A stretch of DNA of 64,000 bases, from assembly GCF_017875235.1 (NCBI RefSeq), contig NZ_JAGGMI010000011.1, positions 123,361 through 187,360 of the forward strand. The letters run 5' to 3'. Positions 10,471 to 18,884 of the stretch are shown in pieces. The DNA is from Asticcacaulis solisilvae. Its GTDB lineage: Bacteria > Pseudomonadota > Alphaproteobacteria > Caulobacterales > Caulobacteraceae. Every line of letters begins with the position of its first letter. The stretch's first letter is position 1. A model generated the notes under the pieces. That model saw only the letters and a list, made by a program, of their open reading frames with translations. It searched no databases and had not been told where the DNA came from. The position numbers and the translations under genes are program-made.

Positions 10471-12042
10471 ATGGCCAACGACATCCACATTCACAAAGGC
10501 CCGCTGGTAATCGGTGCGGGACTGGCCGGCCTGTCGGTCGCGCTGAATGCCGCGCCCCAGCACGTGCTGGTCCTGGCGCCCGTCGCGCTCGGTAAGGCGT
10601 GCTCGTCGGCCTGGGCCCAGGGCGGGATCGCCGCGGCCCTCTCCCCCGAAGACTCCCCCGAAGCGCACGAAGCCGACACGGTCGCGGCCGGCGCCGGTAT
10701 CGTCGACCCCTTGGCGGCTAAAACACTGACCGAGATGGGGCCCGCCGTCGTCCACAGGCTCAACGACATGGGCGCGCCCTTCGACCACAAGCCCGACGGC
10801 AGCTTCGTCCTCAACCGCGAAGCCGCCCACGGCCTGGCGCGCGTCGCCCGCGTCGGCGGCGACCTCGCCGGCAAGGCGATCCTGGAAACCGTCGTCAATG
10901 CCGCCCTCACCTCTCCGCACATCGACATCTGGGAAAATGCCTTCGCGCTGGGACTGATCAAGTCGGACGCCGACACGGTCATCGGCGCCCTGGTCGAACA
11001 CCAGGGCCGCCGCATCGAGGTCTATGCCCCGGCCGTGGTGCTAGCCAGCGGCGGTCTGGGCGGTCTGTTCGCCGTCACTACCAATCCCGCAGCCTTACGC
11101 GGCGATGGCATGGCCATGGCCGCGCTTGCCGGCGCCATCATCGCCGATCCGGAATTCGTTCAGTTCCACCCGACCGGCCTCGATTTCGGCAAGGACCCCG
11201 CGCCTCTGGCGACCGAAGCCCTGCGCGGCGAAGGCGCCATCCTGGTCGACGCCAAGGGCATCCGCTTCGCGCTCGAAGACCACGAAGACGGCGAACTGGC
11301 GCCGCGCGACGTCGTCGCCCGGGCAGTACACAAGGCGCGCTCTTCCGGTCGTGGCGCCTTCCTCGACGCCACAAAGGCTATCGGCGCGCACTTCCCGGAA
11401 GAGTTCCCAACCGTCTTTGCCTCGTGCATGGACTCAGGCGTCGATCCGCGTACGGAGCCCATGCCGGTGGCGCCCGCCGCCCACTACCATATGGGCGGGG
11501 TGAAGACCGATATTTACGGCCGCACCTCGCTCAGGCATCTCTATGCCGCCGGCGAATGCGCCTCGACAGGCGTGCACGGCGCCAACCGGCTGGCGTCGAA
11601 CAGCCTGCTGGAAGCTGCTGCCTTCGGTGAGCGCGTCGGCCAGGCGGTGCGTGGCATCGACATCGAGATGTTCGTACCGGACGTCACCGCCGCCCTGCGC
11701 CCCGAAACACCGCCGCAGCTCGATGCCGTCGACCTCAAGCGCCTGCGCGAGGCCATGAGCCTGCATGCCGGCGTCGTGCGGAACGAAACCGGCCTGAAAA
11801 CCCTGCAAAGGCTTATCGGTGAGCTCGAAGCCCGCTACCAGGGCGCGCTCGCGCTGGTAAATGCACGCCTGATCGCCGATTGCGCCTTGCATCGTCACGA
11901 GAGTCGAGGTTCTCATTACCGTAGCGATTATCCGCAAACGGCGGCCGAAGGCGAACGGACATTCGTGCGCTGGGCCGACCTCGACAAGACGACGAGAGGG
12001 GATGCGACAGCATGTATATCACCGGCCTGCCTGACCTACTGA
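10471..12042 (+). CDS. nadB: L-aspartate oxidase
   Basis: FAD flavoenzyme oxidising aspartate to iminoaspartate for NadA. 523 residues. FAD-binding VIGAGLAGLSVALNA near residue 10, QGGIAAALSPEDSPE near 50, FHPTGLDF near 233 and GVHGANRLASNSLLEAAAFG near 368-388. ATG 10471 has GGAGG 6 bases upstream; ATG further upstream would read through Repeat A. The 3' end overlaps nadC by 31 bases, consistent with coupled translation. Confidence 0.96.
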   Translation: MANDIHIHKGPLVIGAGLAGLSVALNAAPQHVLVLAPVALGKACSSAWAQGGIAAALSPEDSPEAHEADTVAAGAGIVDPLAAKTLTEMGPAVVHRLNDMGAPFDHKPDGSFVLNREAAHGLARVARVGGDLAGKAILETVVNAALTSPHIDIWENAFALGLIKSDADTVIGALVEHQGRRIEVYAPAVVLASGGLGGLFAVTTNPAALRGDGMAMAALAGAIIADPEFVQFHPTGLDFGKDPAPLATEALRGEGAILVDAKGIRFALEDHEDGELAPRDVVARAVHKARSSGRGAFLDATKAIGAHFPEEFPTVFASCMDSGVDPRTEPMPVAPAAHYHMGGVKTDIYGRTSLRHLYAAGECASTGVHGANRLASNSLLEAAAFGERVGQAVRGIDIEMFVPDVTAALRPETPPQLDAVDLKRLREAMSLHAGVVRNETGLKTLQRLIGELEARYQGALALVNARLIADCALHRHESRGSHYRSDYPQTAAEGERTFVRWADLDKTTRGDATACISPACLTY

Positions 12043-12860
12043 TCGAACCCATCATCCGCGACGCTCTGCGTGAAGACCTTGGCTTAGCCGGCGACGTGAC
12101 GGCTTCGGCGGTCATCCAGCCCAAGGCGCGCTTCAAAGCCGAGTTCCGCGCACGCGAAGCCGGCATCAGCGCCGGGATCGACTGCGCCCGCCTGGCGCTC
12201 GCCATTATGGACCATCAGGTCCGCTTCGAGACGCTTTTGCCTGACGGCAGCGCGGTCAAGCCGGGGGATGTCCTCGCCAAGGTCGAAGGCAATGCCCGCG
12301 CCATTCTGGCGGCCGAACGTGTCGCGCTGAATCTGCTCTGCCATCTGTCGGGCATCGCCACCCTGACCTCGAAATACGTCGCCACAGTCGACGGGCTCAA
12401 CACCAAGATCGCCTGTACGCGCAAGACCTTGCCGAACTTACGCGCCCTTCAAAAGCACGCCGTCAAGTGCGGCGGCGGCAACAACCACCGCTATGGCCTG
12501 GACGACGCCATCCTGATCAAGGACAACCACATCGCCATCTGCGGCGGCGTCGGCACGGCGATGGAACGCGCCAAGGCCGGCGTCGGCCACACCATGAAGA
12601 TCGAGATCGAGGTCGATTCGATCGCGCAGTTGAAAGAGGCCCTGCCTTACAAGCCGGACGTCCTGCTGCTCGACAATTTCAGCCTCGACATGTTCGCCGA
12701 GGCCGTGAAGCTGGCGGCCGGCAAGACGATCCTGGAAGCTTCGGGTGGCGTCAATCTCGAGACTGTGCGCGCCATCGCCGAGACCGGCGTGGACGTCATC
12801 TCGGTCGGCGCCCTGACCCACTCGGCACCGAACTTCGATATAGGTCTGGACGCGGTCTAG
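12012..12860 (+). CDS. nadC: Nicotinate-nucleotide pyrophosphorylase (quinolinate phosphoribosyltransferase)
   Basis: Converts quinolinate and PRPP to nicotinate mononucleotide, completing the three-step branch started by NadB and NadA. 282 residues. Active-site residues lie in ACTRKTLPNLRALQKHAV (about 136-153), GGGNNHRYGLDDAILIKDNH (about 156-175) and VLLLDNF (about 217), with SGGVNLETV near 243. Overlaps the end of nadB. Last gene of the operon. Confidence 0.97.
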   Translation: MYITGLPDLLIEPIIRDALREDLGLAGDVTASAVIQPKARFKAEFRAREAGISAGIDCARLALAIMDHQVRFETLLPDGSAVKPGDVLAKVEGNARAILAAERVALNLLCHLSGIATLTSKYVATVDGLNTKIACTRKTLPNLRALQKHAVKCGGGNNHRYGLDDAILIKDNHIAICGGVGTAMERAKAGVGHTMKIEIEVDSIAQLKEALPYKPDVLLLDNFSLDMFAEAVKLAAGKTILEASGGVNLETVRAIAETGVDVISVGALTHSAPNFDIGLDAV

Positions 12861-12887
12861 CCGTCGGTCATTGTCTATCCAACCCCG

Positions 12888-12917
12888 CATGATATACATA
12901 TCAAAATGTATATCATG
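12888..12917. promoter_or_regulatory. Palindromic operator of the toxin-antitoxin operon
   Basis: Perfect 12-base inverted repeat CATGATATACAT - 6 bases - ATGTATATCATG, 13 bases before the antitoxin start. This is the expected place for an autoregulatory site bound by the antitoxin/toxin complex. A GGAG sequence just after it (12920-12923) could act as the ribosome site. Confidence 0.75.
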
Positions 12918-12930
12918 CTGGAGTGTTGTT

Positions 12931-13161
12931 ATGCAGGTCGCAAAATGGGGCAATTCACTCGCCGTCCGCCTTCCTTCCAGCGTTGTTGAAGCGCTGGACC
13001 TAAAGGCCGGCGACGACGTCGATATCCATGTCTACGATGCCCGTGAATTTGCGCTTTCCCGCAAGCCATCGCGCGATGCCCTGATCGCACGCCTGCGGCA
13101 ATACCGTGGCCGCCTCCCAGCCGATTTCAAGTTTGACCGCGAGGACGCCAATGACCGGTGA
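12931..13161 (+). CDS. AbrB/SpoVT-type antitoxin (MazE/VapB-like)
   Basis: DNA-binding antitoxin that neutralises the PIN toxin encoded next and should repress the operon through the palindrome upstream. 76 residues; the N-terminal swapped-hairpin domain reads MQVAKWGNSLAVRLPSSVVE and continues with a VDIHVYDA strand, while the Arg-rich C-terminal third (about 48-76) would wrap the toxin. ATG 12931 is preferred over the in-frame 12871 because the latter would run through the operator. Overlaps the toxin gene by 11 bases. Confidence 0.88.
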   Translation: MQVAKWGNSLAVRLPSSVVEALDLKAGDDVDIHVYDAREFALSRKPSRDALIARLRQYRGRLPADFKFDREDANDR

Positions 13162-13561
13162 GCGCGCCTTCGTTGACACCAATATTCTGATCTATGCCTT
13201 GTCTGGCGACGCCGCGAAGGCCGAACGCGTTGAAAGCCTGTTCGCCACTGGCGGCACAATCAGCGTCCAGGTGCTGAATGAAATGGCCAATGTCATGCGC
13301 CGCAAGCTCGCCATGAGATGGGAAGAAGTGCTGGATGTCCTGGTCACAATCCGTAATTTGTTCAACACGATTCCGAACACGCTCGCCATCCATGACAAGG
13401 GACTGGAGTTGGCCCGCGTGCACAGCCTGTCGGTTTATGACGCCATGATCGTTGCCGCCGCACTGGACGCCGACTGTACGATCCTGTGGTCGGAGAATAT
13501 GCAGCACCGCTTCAGAGTGGGTTCGCTGGAAATCAGGAACCCGTTCCTGAGCCCCGGATAA
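13151..13561 (+). CDS. PIN-domain ribonuclease toxin (VapC-like)
   Basis: Mg-dependent endoribonuclease of a type II toxin-antitoxin pair; the RNA target is unknown. 136 residues. Acidic PIN residues: Asp in FVDTNILIYAL (about 9), Glu in QVLNEMANVM (about 44) and Asp in SVYDAMIVAAALDADC (about 98-113), followed by WSENMQH. All catalytic positions look intact, so the toxin is probably active. Convergent with the following acyltransferase, overlapping its end by 29 bases. Confidence 0.9.
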   Translation: MTGERAFVDTNILIYALSGDAAKAERVESLFATGGTISVQVLNEMANVMRRKLAMRWEEVLDVLVTIRNLFNTIPNTLAIHDKGLELARVHSLSVYDAMIVAAALDADCTILWSENMQHRFRVGSLEIRNPFLSPG

Positions 13562-14636
13562 AGTTCAGCCTGGACATGTGCCGGCTGAGCGGCCGGTCAA
13601 CCAGACTTTCGAACAGGAAGGCGACCGTCAGGGCGGTGGCGATACCTGCCATCCACAGAAGCCACTGCGCGATGACCGGCATGTGCAGCAGGCCTATCAG
13701 CCGGGGGCTCAGGCCGAACCACAACGCGCCGACCAGCGAATGGGTCAGGAACAGCGAAAAGGACACGCGCCCCAGTTGGTGCGACACCGAGGTTTCCGCA
13801 AAGGCGACGGAACCGGACAGGGCGATCAGGGTCGCCAGCGCCGCCAGCCCTACCGCATCGGTCACGAAACTGCGCGGCACTTGCTGGATCAGCACGACCG
13901 AAAGGATGCAGAGTGTCAGGCCGGTCCAGAAGGCCGGCGGCGCGATCCGCCAGCCGCGTGTCGCGCGCTCGATCAGGTTGCCGGCCAGGAACAGCGGGAT
14001 GGCGCGCAACAGCCCCCAGGCATAGGGCAGGTCCGCCAGCGCCCGGTGCGCCAGGACCGCGGCGGCCAGATGCGCGCCGATCACGACGCCGACGGCGACG
14101 GCGATCAGGACGGGGCGGCCGAGTTTGTGAAGGACCGGCGCATACAGGCTGTAGAGGGCGTAACAGACCAGCAGGGCCGACAGAGTCCAGGTCGGCACAT
14201 TCCACACCGGACCGTCAAACATCCCCCAGCCGTGCACCAGGAACGCCTGGGCCACGAAGGCAGTCAGGCTGTAGTGGTCGGCATGGCCCGCTGGGAAGCC
14301 GGCCATGGAACAGCCTACGACAAAGACACCGAACCCCAGCAGCACGACCATGTGCGACGGCCATAACCGGAAGAAACGCCGCGCGAAAAACTGGGCCGGG
14401 CGGACGCCGCCGGTGGCCAGGCGATCACCATAGGCGCGCGACAGGACATAGCCCGACAGCATGAGGAAGAAGTCGGTCGCCAGCCATCCCCGTCCCAGCA
14501 CGGGAAGAATGCGCTCCAGTTCGACAGGCGCGTTCATGCCATAGTGATAGATGAGGATGAAGGCAGCCGCCGCGAAGCGCAACACGTCGAGACTGGCGAC
14601 GCCCAGGCGGGCAGACGACAGGCTGGCGGCAGACAT
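13533..14636 (-). CDS. Acyltransferase family 3 membrane protein (copy 1)
   Basis: Multi-spanning acyl/acetyltransferase that modifies an envelope sugar or lipid; target unknown. About 367 residues with the family N-terminus SLDVLRFAAAAFILIYHYG (catalytic His in YHYG near 30), ATDFFLMLSGYVLSRAYG near 60 and ARRFFRLWPSHMV near 90, then about ten TM helices. Start placed at ATG 14636; the longer ORF to 14723 would read through the terminator of the upstream operon. No polysaccharide operon surrounds it. Confidence 0.85.
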   Translation of the reverse strand: MSAASLSSARLGVASLDVLRFAAAAFILIYHYGMNAPVELERILPVLGRGWLATDFFLMLSGYVLSRAYGDRLATGGVRPAQFFARRFFRLWPSHMVVLLGFGVFVVGCSMAGFPAGHADHYSLTAFVAQAFLVHGWGMFDGPVWNVPTWTLSALLVCYALYSLYAPVLHKLGRPVLIAVAVGVVIGAHLAAAVLAHRALADLPYAWGLLRAIPLFLAGNLIERATRGWRIAPPAFWTGLTLCILSVVLIQQVPRSFVTDAVGLAALATLIALSGSVAFAETSVSHQLGRVSFSLFLTHSLVGALWFGLSPRLIGLLHMPVIAQWLLWMAGIATALTVAFLFESLVDRPLSRHMSRLNFIRGSGTGS

Positions 14637-14684
14637 TTGCGACAGGCTTACGGCTTTCACGCACGTCTCATAGCACGGACGAAT

Positions 14685-14718
14685 TAAAAAAAACCCTCGC
14701 AGCCGGGCTGCGAGGGTT
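14685..14718 (-). terminator. Intrinsic terminator of the ABC exporter operon
   Basis: On the minus strand AACCCTCGCAGCC pairs with GGCTGCGAGGGTT (13 base pairs, minimal loop), followed directly by a run of eight T (A run 14686-14693). It lies 23 bases after the adaptor stop codon. Confidence 0.92.
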
Positions 14719-14741
14719 GTCATATCCTACATTTTTTACAG

Positions 14742-15728
14742 TTATTTCTTTTCGGGCGGCTTCGGCGCTTCGCGCTTGATGCCCGCCTTTTCGCCCGGCT
14801 TCATGAACTTCACCAGCACGCGCTGGCCGATCAGGAAGGGTGTGTTGTCGGCCGAGACCACCACTTCGACGACGCGTTCGTCGCTGGCCTCGTTGCCGCC
14901 GTCGGACTTCAGCTTGCGCGCCCCGAAGGTGGCGGCGATGCGGATGACCTTGCCGACATACATCTTCGACGGGTCGGCTTCCGGGATGATCTCGACCTCC
15001 TGGCCGACCGTGACCGACGGGATGGCGCTTTCGACGATTTCCGAACGGACGATATGCGGGATGGCCGGTTCCAGGTCGAACATGTTCGACACGTTCAGCG
15101 TCGAAGCGCCCATGCCCGGCTGGGCGTAGCGGCGGATGATCTTGCCATCCATCGGCGCGCGGATGGTCGTCAGTTCCTGGTTGTACTCGGCCTGGGCCAA
15201 TTGCGCACGCGCCGTGGCGACGGCCGCTTCCTGGGTGCCGAGCGTCGCGCGGGCGGTTTCGATCGTATCGCGCGCCTGGTCCAGCTTCTGCTGGGCGACA
15301 AAGTTGGACGGCGCCAGCTTGGCCAGGCGATCGTATTCGCGCTGGGCCGAATTGATGGTGACGCGGGTCAGGGCCAACTGGCTCTGCGCCTGGCTGACGC
15401 TGGCGCGTGAGCTGTTGACCGCCAGAAGCGTGTCCCGGTCTTCCTGCTTGGCCAGGATCTGGCCCTTGGTGACCACGTCGCCTTCCTGGACGTAGACCTC
15501 GGCGACGATACCGGGACGGCGGGCGGCGACCTCGATCACCCCGCCTTCGACGTCGATCTTGCCGGCGGCAATGGCGGCGTAAGGCGACGGCGGCGCCTTG
15601 ACGGCGGCCTTGGGGTCGCCGGGCTTGCCGCCGGGCGCGCCCGGTTTCTGGCAGGCGGTGAGCGAAGCGCCGGCCAGGGCAAGGGCCAGGATGCTGGCGG
15701 CGGTAGCGGAGAGGATTTTGCGGGACAT
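14742..15728 (-). CDS. HlyD/MacA-type periplasmic adaptor lipoprotein of an ABC exporter
   Basis: Membrane fusion protein connecting an inner-membrane ABC exporter to an outer-membrane channel. About 328 residues: signal peptide with lipobox ALAGASLTAC (Cys near 26), lipoyl half-motifs (RRPGIVAEVYVQEGDVVTKG near 72-91 and TIRAPMDGKIIRR near 185), an alpha-helical hairpin between them and a beta-barrel domain. The C-terminus is Lys/Pro/Glu-rich. ATG 15728 (MSRKIL) is preferred to 15746. Last gene of the permease-ATPase-adaptor operon; resembles DevB of DevBCA exporters, a similarity I infer from architecture. Confidence 0.9.
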   Translation of the reverse strand: MSRKILSATAASILALALAGASLTACQKPGAPGGKPGDPKAAVKAPPSPYAAIAAGKIDVEGGVIEVAARRPGIVAEVYVQEGDVVTKGQILAKQEDRDTLLAVNSSRASVSQAQSQLALTRVTINSAQREYDRLAKLAPSNFVAQQKLDQARDTIETARATLGTQEAAVATARAQLAQAEYNQELTTIRAPMDGKIIRRYAQPGMGASTLNVSNMFDLEPAIPHIVRSEIVESAIPSVTVGQEVEIIPEADPSKMYVGKVIRIAATFGARKLKSDGGNEASDERVVEVVVSADNTPFLIGQRVLVKFMKPGEKAGIKREAPKPPEKK

Positions 15729-15750
15729 CGGGATTTTCTCTTGCATGTTC

Positions 15751-16458
15751 TTATTCAGCCGGCGGGTTGACCATCGTGTCCGACAGTATGTGGCCGTCTT
15801 CCATGTGAATGACGCGATCGGCGTAGGCTTCCAGGCGCGGATCGTGGGTCACGACGACGACGGCGGCGCCGCGTTCCTTGGCCGCCTGGTGCAGCAGTTT
15901 GATACAGACCTGGCCGCTGACCGAATCGAGCGCCGAGGTCGGCTCATCGGCGAACAGCAGTTGCGGTTCCTTTGCCAGCGCGCGCGCGATGGCGACGCGC
16001 TGCTTCTCGCCGCCCGACAGCTCGGCCGGATATTGCTTGAGGCGATGGCCGAGGCCGACCGATTCAAGCACTTCCTTGGCACGCCTGTGCGACTCGGCCT
16101 TGGGGACCTTGCAGTATTTCAGGACCTGCTCGACCTGCTCGGTGGCGTTCAGCGCCGGGAACAGGTTGAAGCCCTGGAAGATGAAGCCGCAGTGGTCGAG
16201 GCGGAACTTGTCGATCTTGCCGCGCTTCTTCTTCCACAGCGATTCCCCGAGCGCCATGACCTCGCCCTCGTCGGGCTTCATCAGGCCGGACAGCGCGGCG
16301 ATCAGGGTCGACTTGCCGGAGCCGGACGGCCCCATGACCATGGTGACCTGGCCGTGCCAGGCGTTGAAATCGACGCCCTTGAGGACCTGCTGCTTGAGCT
16401 TGCCGATCTTGTAGCCCTTGGACAGGCCCTTGGCATCCAGTGCGAGTTTGGCTGTCAT
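15751..16458 (-). CDS. ABC transporter ATPase (LolD/MacB/DevA type)
   Basis: Nucleotide-binding subunit of the exporter. 235 residues. Walker A GPSGSGKST near 43, Q-loop FIFQGFNLFPAL near 92, signature LSGGEKQRVAIARALA near 147, Walker B/D-loop LLFADEPTSALDS near 170 and switch His in VVVVTHDPR near 204. Overlaps the permease gene by 4 bases and precedes the adaptor by 22 bases. Confidence 0.94.
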   Translation of the reverse strand: MTAKLALDAKGLSKGYKIGKLKQQVLKGVDFNAWHGQVTMVMGPSGSGKSTLIAALSGLMKPDEGEVMALGESLWKKKRGKIDKFRLDHCGFIFQGFNLFPALNATEQVEQVLKYCKVPKAESHRRAKEVLESVGLGHRLKQYPAELSGGEKQRVAIARALAKEPQLLFADEPTSALDSVSGQVCIKLLHQAAKERGAAVVVVTHDPRLEAYADRVIHMEDGHILSDTMVNPPAE

Positions 16459-17591
16459 CTGAGGAGGTCCGCGGGCTGGCTTTTCTTAAGGACGCCGAGC
16501 GAGAACAGGCCCGACAGGATGGCGATGATCATGAGACCGATGGCGACAGGAATGTCGATGAACAGAGGGAAGTCCATCGGCACGCCGCCCATCTTGGCAA
16601 GGGCGCCAACACCCGCGACCAGGACGGCCGTCAGGATGAGACCGGCGATACCAACCCAGAAGCTGAGCTCCATGATAATCAGCCGCAGCGAGCCCATCGA
16701 AACACCGAGTGCGCGCAGGGAGGCGAACTCCTTGATATTGGCCATGATCGCGCCTTGCAGGGTCTGCCAGGTGATGACGATGCCGATAAACACGCCGACC
16801 AGGGCCATGAAGCCGATCATGATGGCGATACCGCCCTCCTTCATGATGCCGCGCTGCGAGCTGGCTGACAATTCCTCGCGGGTCCAGGCCTTGAACTGAC
16901 CGCCGCCGATGGCCGTCAGTTCCGCGGAGACCTCTTTCACGCGGCTCGGGTCCTTCAGCTTGACCAGAAGCGGCCCGATCCGCGGACCGTCGTCATAGAC
17001 GTAGATCAGCTTGGCGGTTTGGAAGGACGTAAAGACCTGCGTGTTGAACATGTTGGGATAGCCATCGACGACGCCGGCAACGGTCACCGTGCGGCCATTC
17101 ATCTTGGCTTTGTCGCCAACCTGGACGCCCAGCTTGCCCAGGCTCGAGCGGTCGATGACAACCGCATAAGGCTCCTGAAGCGCCTGGATGATTTCATCCG
17201 AGAAATCGCTTGGGAGCGTCGTTGCTCCCTTGACCGGATCAACGACAACGACGCGAACGCCATCCCCCTTGGGCGGCTGACCGTCCTTGGGGAAGTTCGA
17301 CCAGAAAGCCCAGTTCATGATCATGGGCTGGACTTCGGCGACTTCGGGATGCTGGTACACCAGCGGGATCATGCGGCGCGGCTGGCCGCTATCGCCGAAA
17401 ATACCGTCGGCCTGCGGCGGCAGGACGATGATCTGGGCCGGCGACTTGTCGACCGTGGCCGTGAAGGACTTCGCCATGCCCATGAACATACCGGTCATGG
17501 CCAGGACAAGAAGTCCCGCCACGGCGAGGGCGATAACGGCAGCGAAATACCGCCGCCATTCATAGAGCAGGGTGGATAGGGCTAGGGACAT
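16455..17591 (-). CDS. ABC transporter permease (FtsX/MacB/DevC type)
   Basis: Inner-membrane subunit of the exporter. 378 residues: TM1 near 15-37, a large periplasmic domain (about 40-255), then three TMs including the FtsX-like region ITWQTLQGAIMANIKEFASL, RALGVSMGSL near 295-315. One TM before and three after the periplasmic domain is the mechanotransmission (type VII) topology, so it likely moves substrate from the periplasm outward through a TolC-like channel. First gene of the operon. Confidence 0.9.
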   Translation of the reverse strand: MSLALSTLLYEWRRYFAAVIALAVAGLLVLAMTGMFMGMAKSFTATVDKSPAQIIVLPPQADGIFGDSGQPRRMIPLVYQHPEVAEVQPMIMNWAFWSNFPKDGQPPKGDGVRVVVVDPVKGATTLPSDFSDEIIQALQEPYAVVIDRSSLGKLGVQVGDKAKMNGRTVTVAGVVDGYPNMFNTQVFTSFQTAKLIYVYDDGPRIGPLLVKLKDPSRVKEVSAELTAIGGGQFKAWTREELSASSQRGIMKEGGIAIMIGFMALVGVFIGIVITWQTLQGAIMANIKEFASLRALGVSMGSLRLIIMELSFWVGIAGLILTAVLVAGVGALAKMGGVPMDFPLFIDIPVAIGLMIIAILSGLFSLGVLKKSQPADLLR

Positions 17592-17716
17592 AATACCACT
17601 TAGAGAGGCGCTTAAGGTATGGCCGGTAACATCTGCGACTTTATCGCAAAGGTCTAATTAAATCGGCGTAACCAAGTATGGACTTTTTACGTGGTGCTAA
17701 AAAACCATGGCCAAAC

Positions 17717-17732
17717 TGTTCGAAACCGAACA
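17717..17732. promoter_or_regulatory. Small palindrome upstream of the ABC exporter operon
   Basis: TGTTCG - AAAC - CGAACA, 126 bases upstream of the permease start and 18 bases after the pgsA stop. Symmetry suggests a repressor site, but there is no independent support. Confidence 0.35.
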
Positions 17733-17750
17733 ATTAGAGTGGGTTACGCG

Positions 17751-18371
17751 TCAAAGCGATTTACGCGCCGCGAAGAAGTAGGCCAGGCCCGACCACAACG
17801 AGACGATGGCCGCGATCAGCAGGGCCAGGTTCGACACGACGAAGGCGTCGTCGTAGAAGTCGGGCGGCAGGTCGAAGGCCGACCAGCTTTCGGTCACCAG
17901 AAGCGCGCCTAATGCGACCAATTGCAACGTTGTCTTGATCTTGCCCATGAAGCTGACCGGCACCTGCACGCCCTTGGCGGCGGCGGTTTCGCGCAAGGCG
18001 CTGACGGCGAATTCGCGGAACAGGATCAGCGCGGCCGGAAGGGCGAAAACCGGGTCGCCGGTCTTGATACAGAACAGGCCCAGGATGGTGCCGCAGACCA
18101 GGATCTTGTCGGCGATCGGGTCGAGAATCGCGCCCCACCGGCTTTCGGCGTGCAGCTTGCGCGCCAGCCAGCCGTCGAGCAGATCGGTGATGGCCGCAAG
18201 CATGTAGGTGTAGACGCCCCAGCGTTGCAGGGCATAGAGGGTTTCCGGCGTGACGTTGAGGAACGGAATGCCGCCGACCGCGCCGGCCAGCAGGATGAAC
18301 ATCACGGCGCCGCCGATCAGACGGATGACGGTCAGGGCGTTGGGGATAGGGTTGACGTTCTCACCGGTCAT
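17751..18371 (-). CDS. pgsA: CDP-diacylglycerol-glycerol-3-phosphate 3-phosphatidyltransferase
   Basis: Makes phosphatidylglycerol phosphate, the precursor of phosphatidylglycerol and cardiolipin, in the inner membrane. About 206 residues with four to five TMs. The CDP-alcohol phosphatidyltransferase motif DG-x2-AR-x8-G-x3-D-x3-D is complete in DLLDGWLARKLHAES and RWGAILDPIADK (about 62-88). ATG 18371 (MTGENVNPIPN) is chosen; the upstream in-frame start at 18404 adds eleven basic residues. In many bacteria pgsA sits beside uvrC, as here. Confidence 0.95.
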   Translation of the reverse strand: MTGENVNPIPNALTVIRLIGGAVMFILLAGAVGGIPFLNVTPETLYALQRWGVYTYMLAAITDLLDGWLARKLHAESRWGAILDPIADKILVCGTILGLFCIKTGDPVFALPAALILFREFAVSALRETAAAKGVQVPVSFMGKIKTTLQLVALGALLVTESWSAFDLPPDFYDDAFVVSNLALLIAAIVSLWSGLAYFFAARKSL

Positions 18372-18467
18372 TGGGCAGCGCTTTCGGGATTGGCTTTGCG
18401 CCATTGTAGCCGGGGGAGTGCGGTCAACGGAAGCGTTTTATATTCAATGGCGTAAGAAAGGTATTGG

Positions 18468-18881
18468 AACCACGGACAGGCACTGAAGGCCTCGCGGAGC
18501 TCGGCGACACGGAAAAGGCACGGAATCCGAGCTTGAACGGCTGCGGTCGTGCAGGCGGAAATTATCTTAAGGGAATCCACAGATGCACACAGATGGATGC
18601 GCTAACGCGCATCAGGCACAGATGGTCCGCGCAGATCGAAAGCCCGAGTTCCAATTATTGAAGCTCCCGACGGCGCAAAGCGCCGTCATTTACTCAGGGC
18701 CGCTTGTGCGCTTTAGTTTCCACACGCTGGGATCATCTGTGCGCTGCGAAGCAGCGATCTGTGTGCATCTGTGGATTCCTTTCAAGATCGCCGCCACGCG
18801 GTCAACCTTAGCCGCTATCGCTCGAATTCCGTCTTCTTTCCGTGTCGCGCCGAAGGCGCCTATCCGTGCCTGTCCGTGGTT
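18468..18881. repeat. Nested inverted-repeat element between pgsA and uvrC
   Basis: At least four concentric arm pairs: AACCACGGACAGGCAC (18468-18483) with its complement at 18866-18881; CGACACGGAA (18505-18514) with 18838-18847; a 23-base arm (18572-18594, containing CCACAGATGCACACAGAT) with 18757-18779; and GCACAGATG (18616-18624) with 18734-18742. All matches are exact. The outer arm ends four bases before the uvrC stop codon. No ORF of note; it fills the 513-base gap between pgsA and uvrC. Confidence 0.88.
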
Positions 18882-18884
18882 AAA

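Noticed and set aside
14637..14723. Longer acyltransferase start at 14723
   Set aside because: It would translate through the terminator of the neighbouring operon; ATG 14636 gives the family N-terminus.
17717..17732. LexA (SOS) box before the ABC exporter
   Set aside because: Alphaproteobacterial LexA sites are direct GTTC-N7-GTTC repeats; this is an inverted TGTTCG/CGAACA palindrome.
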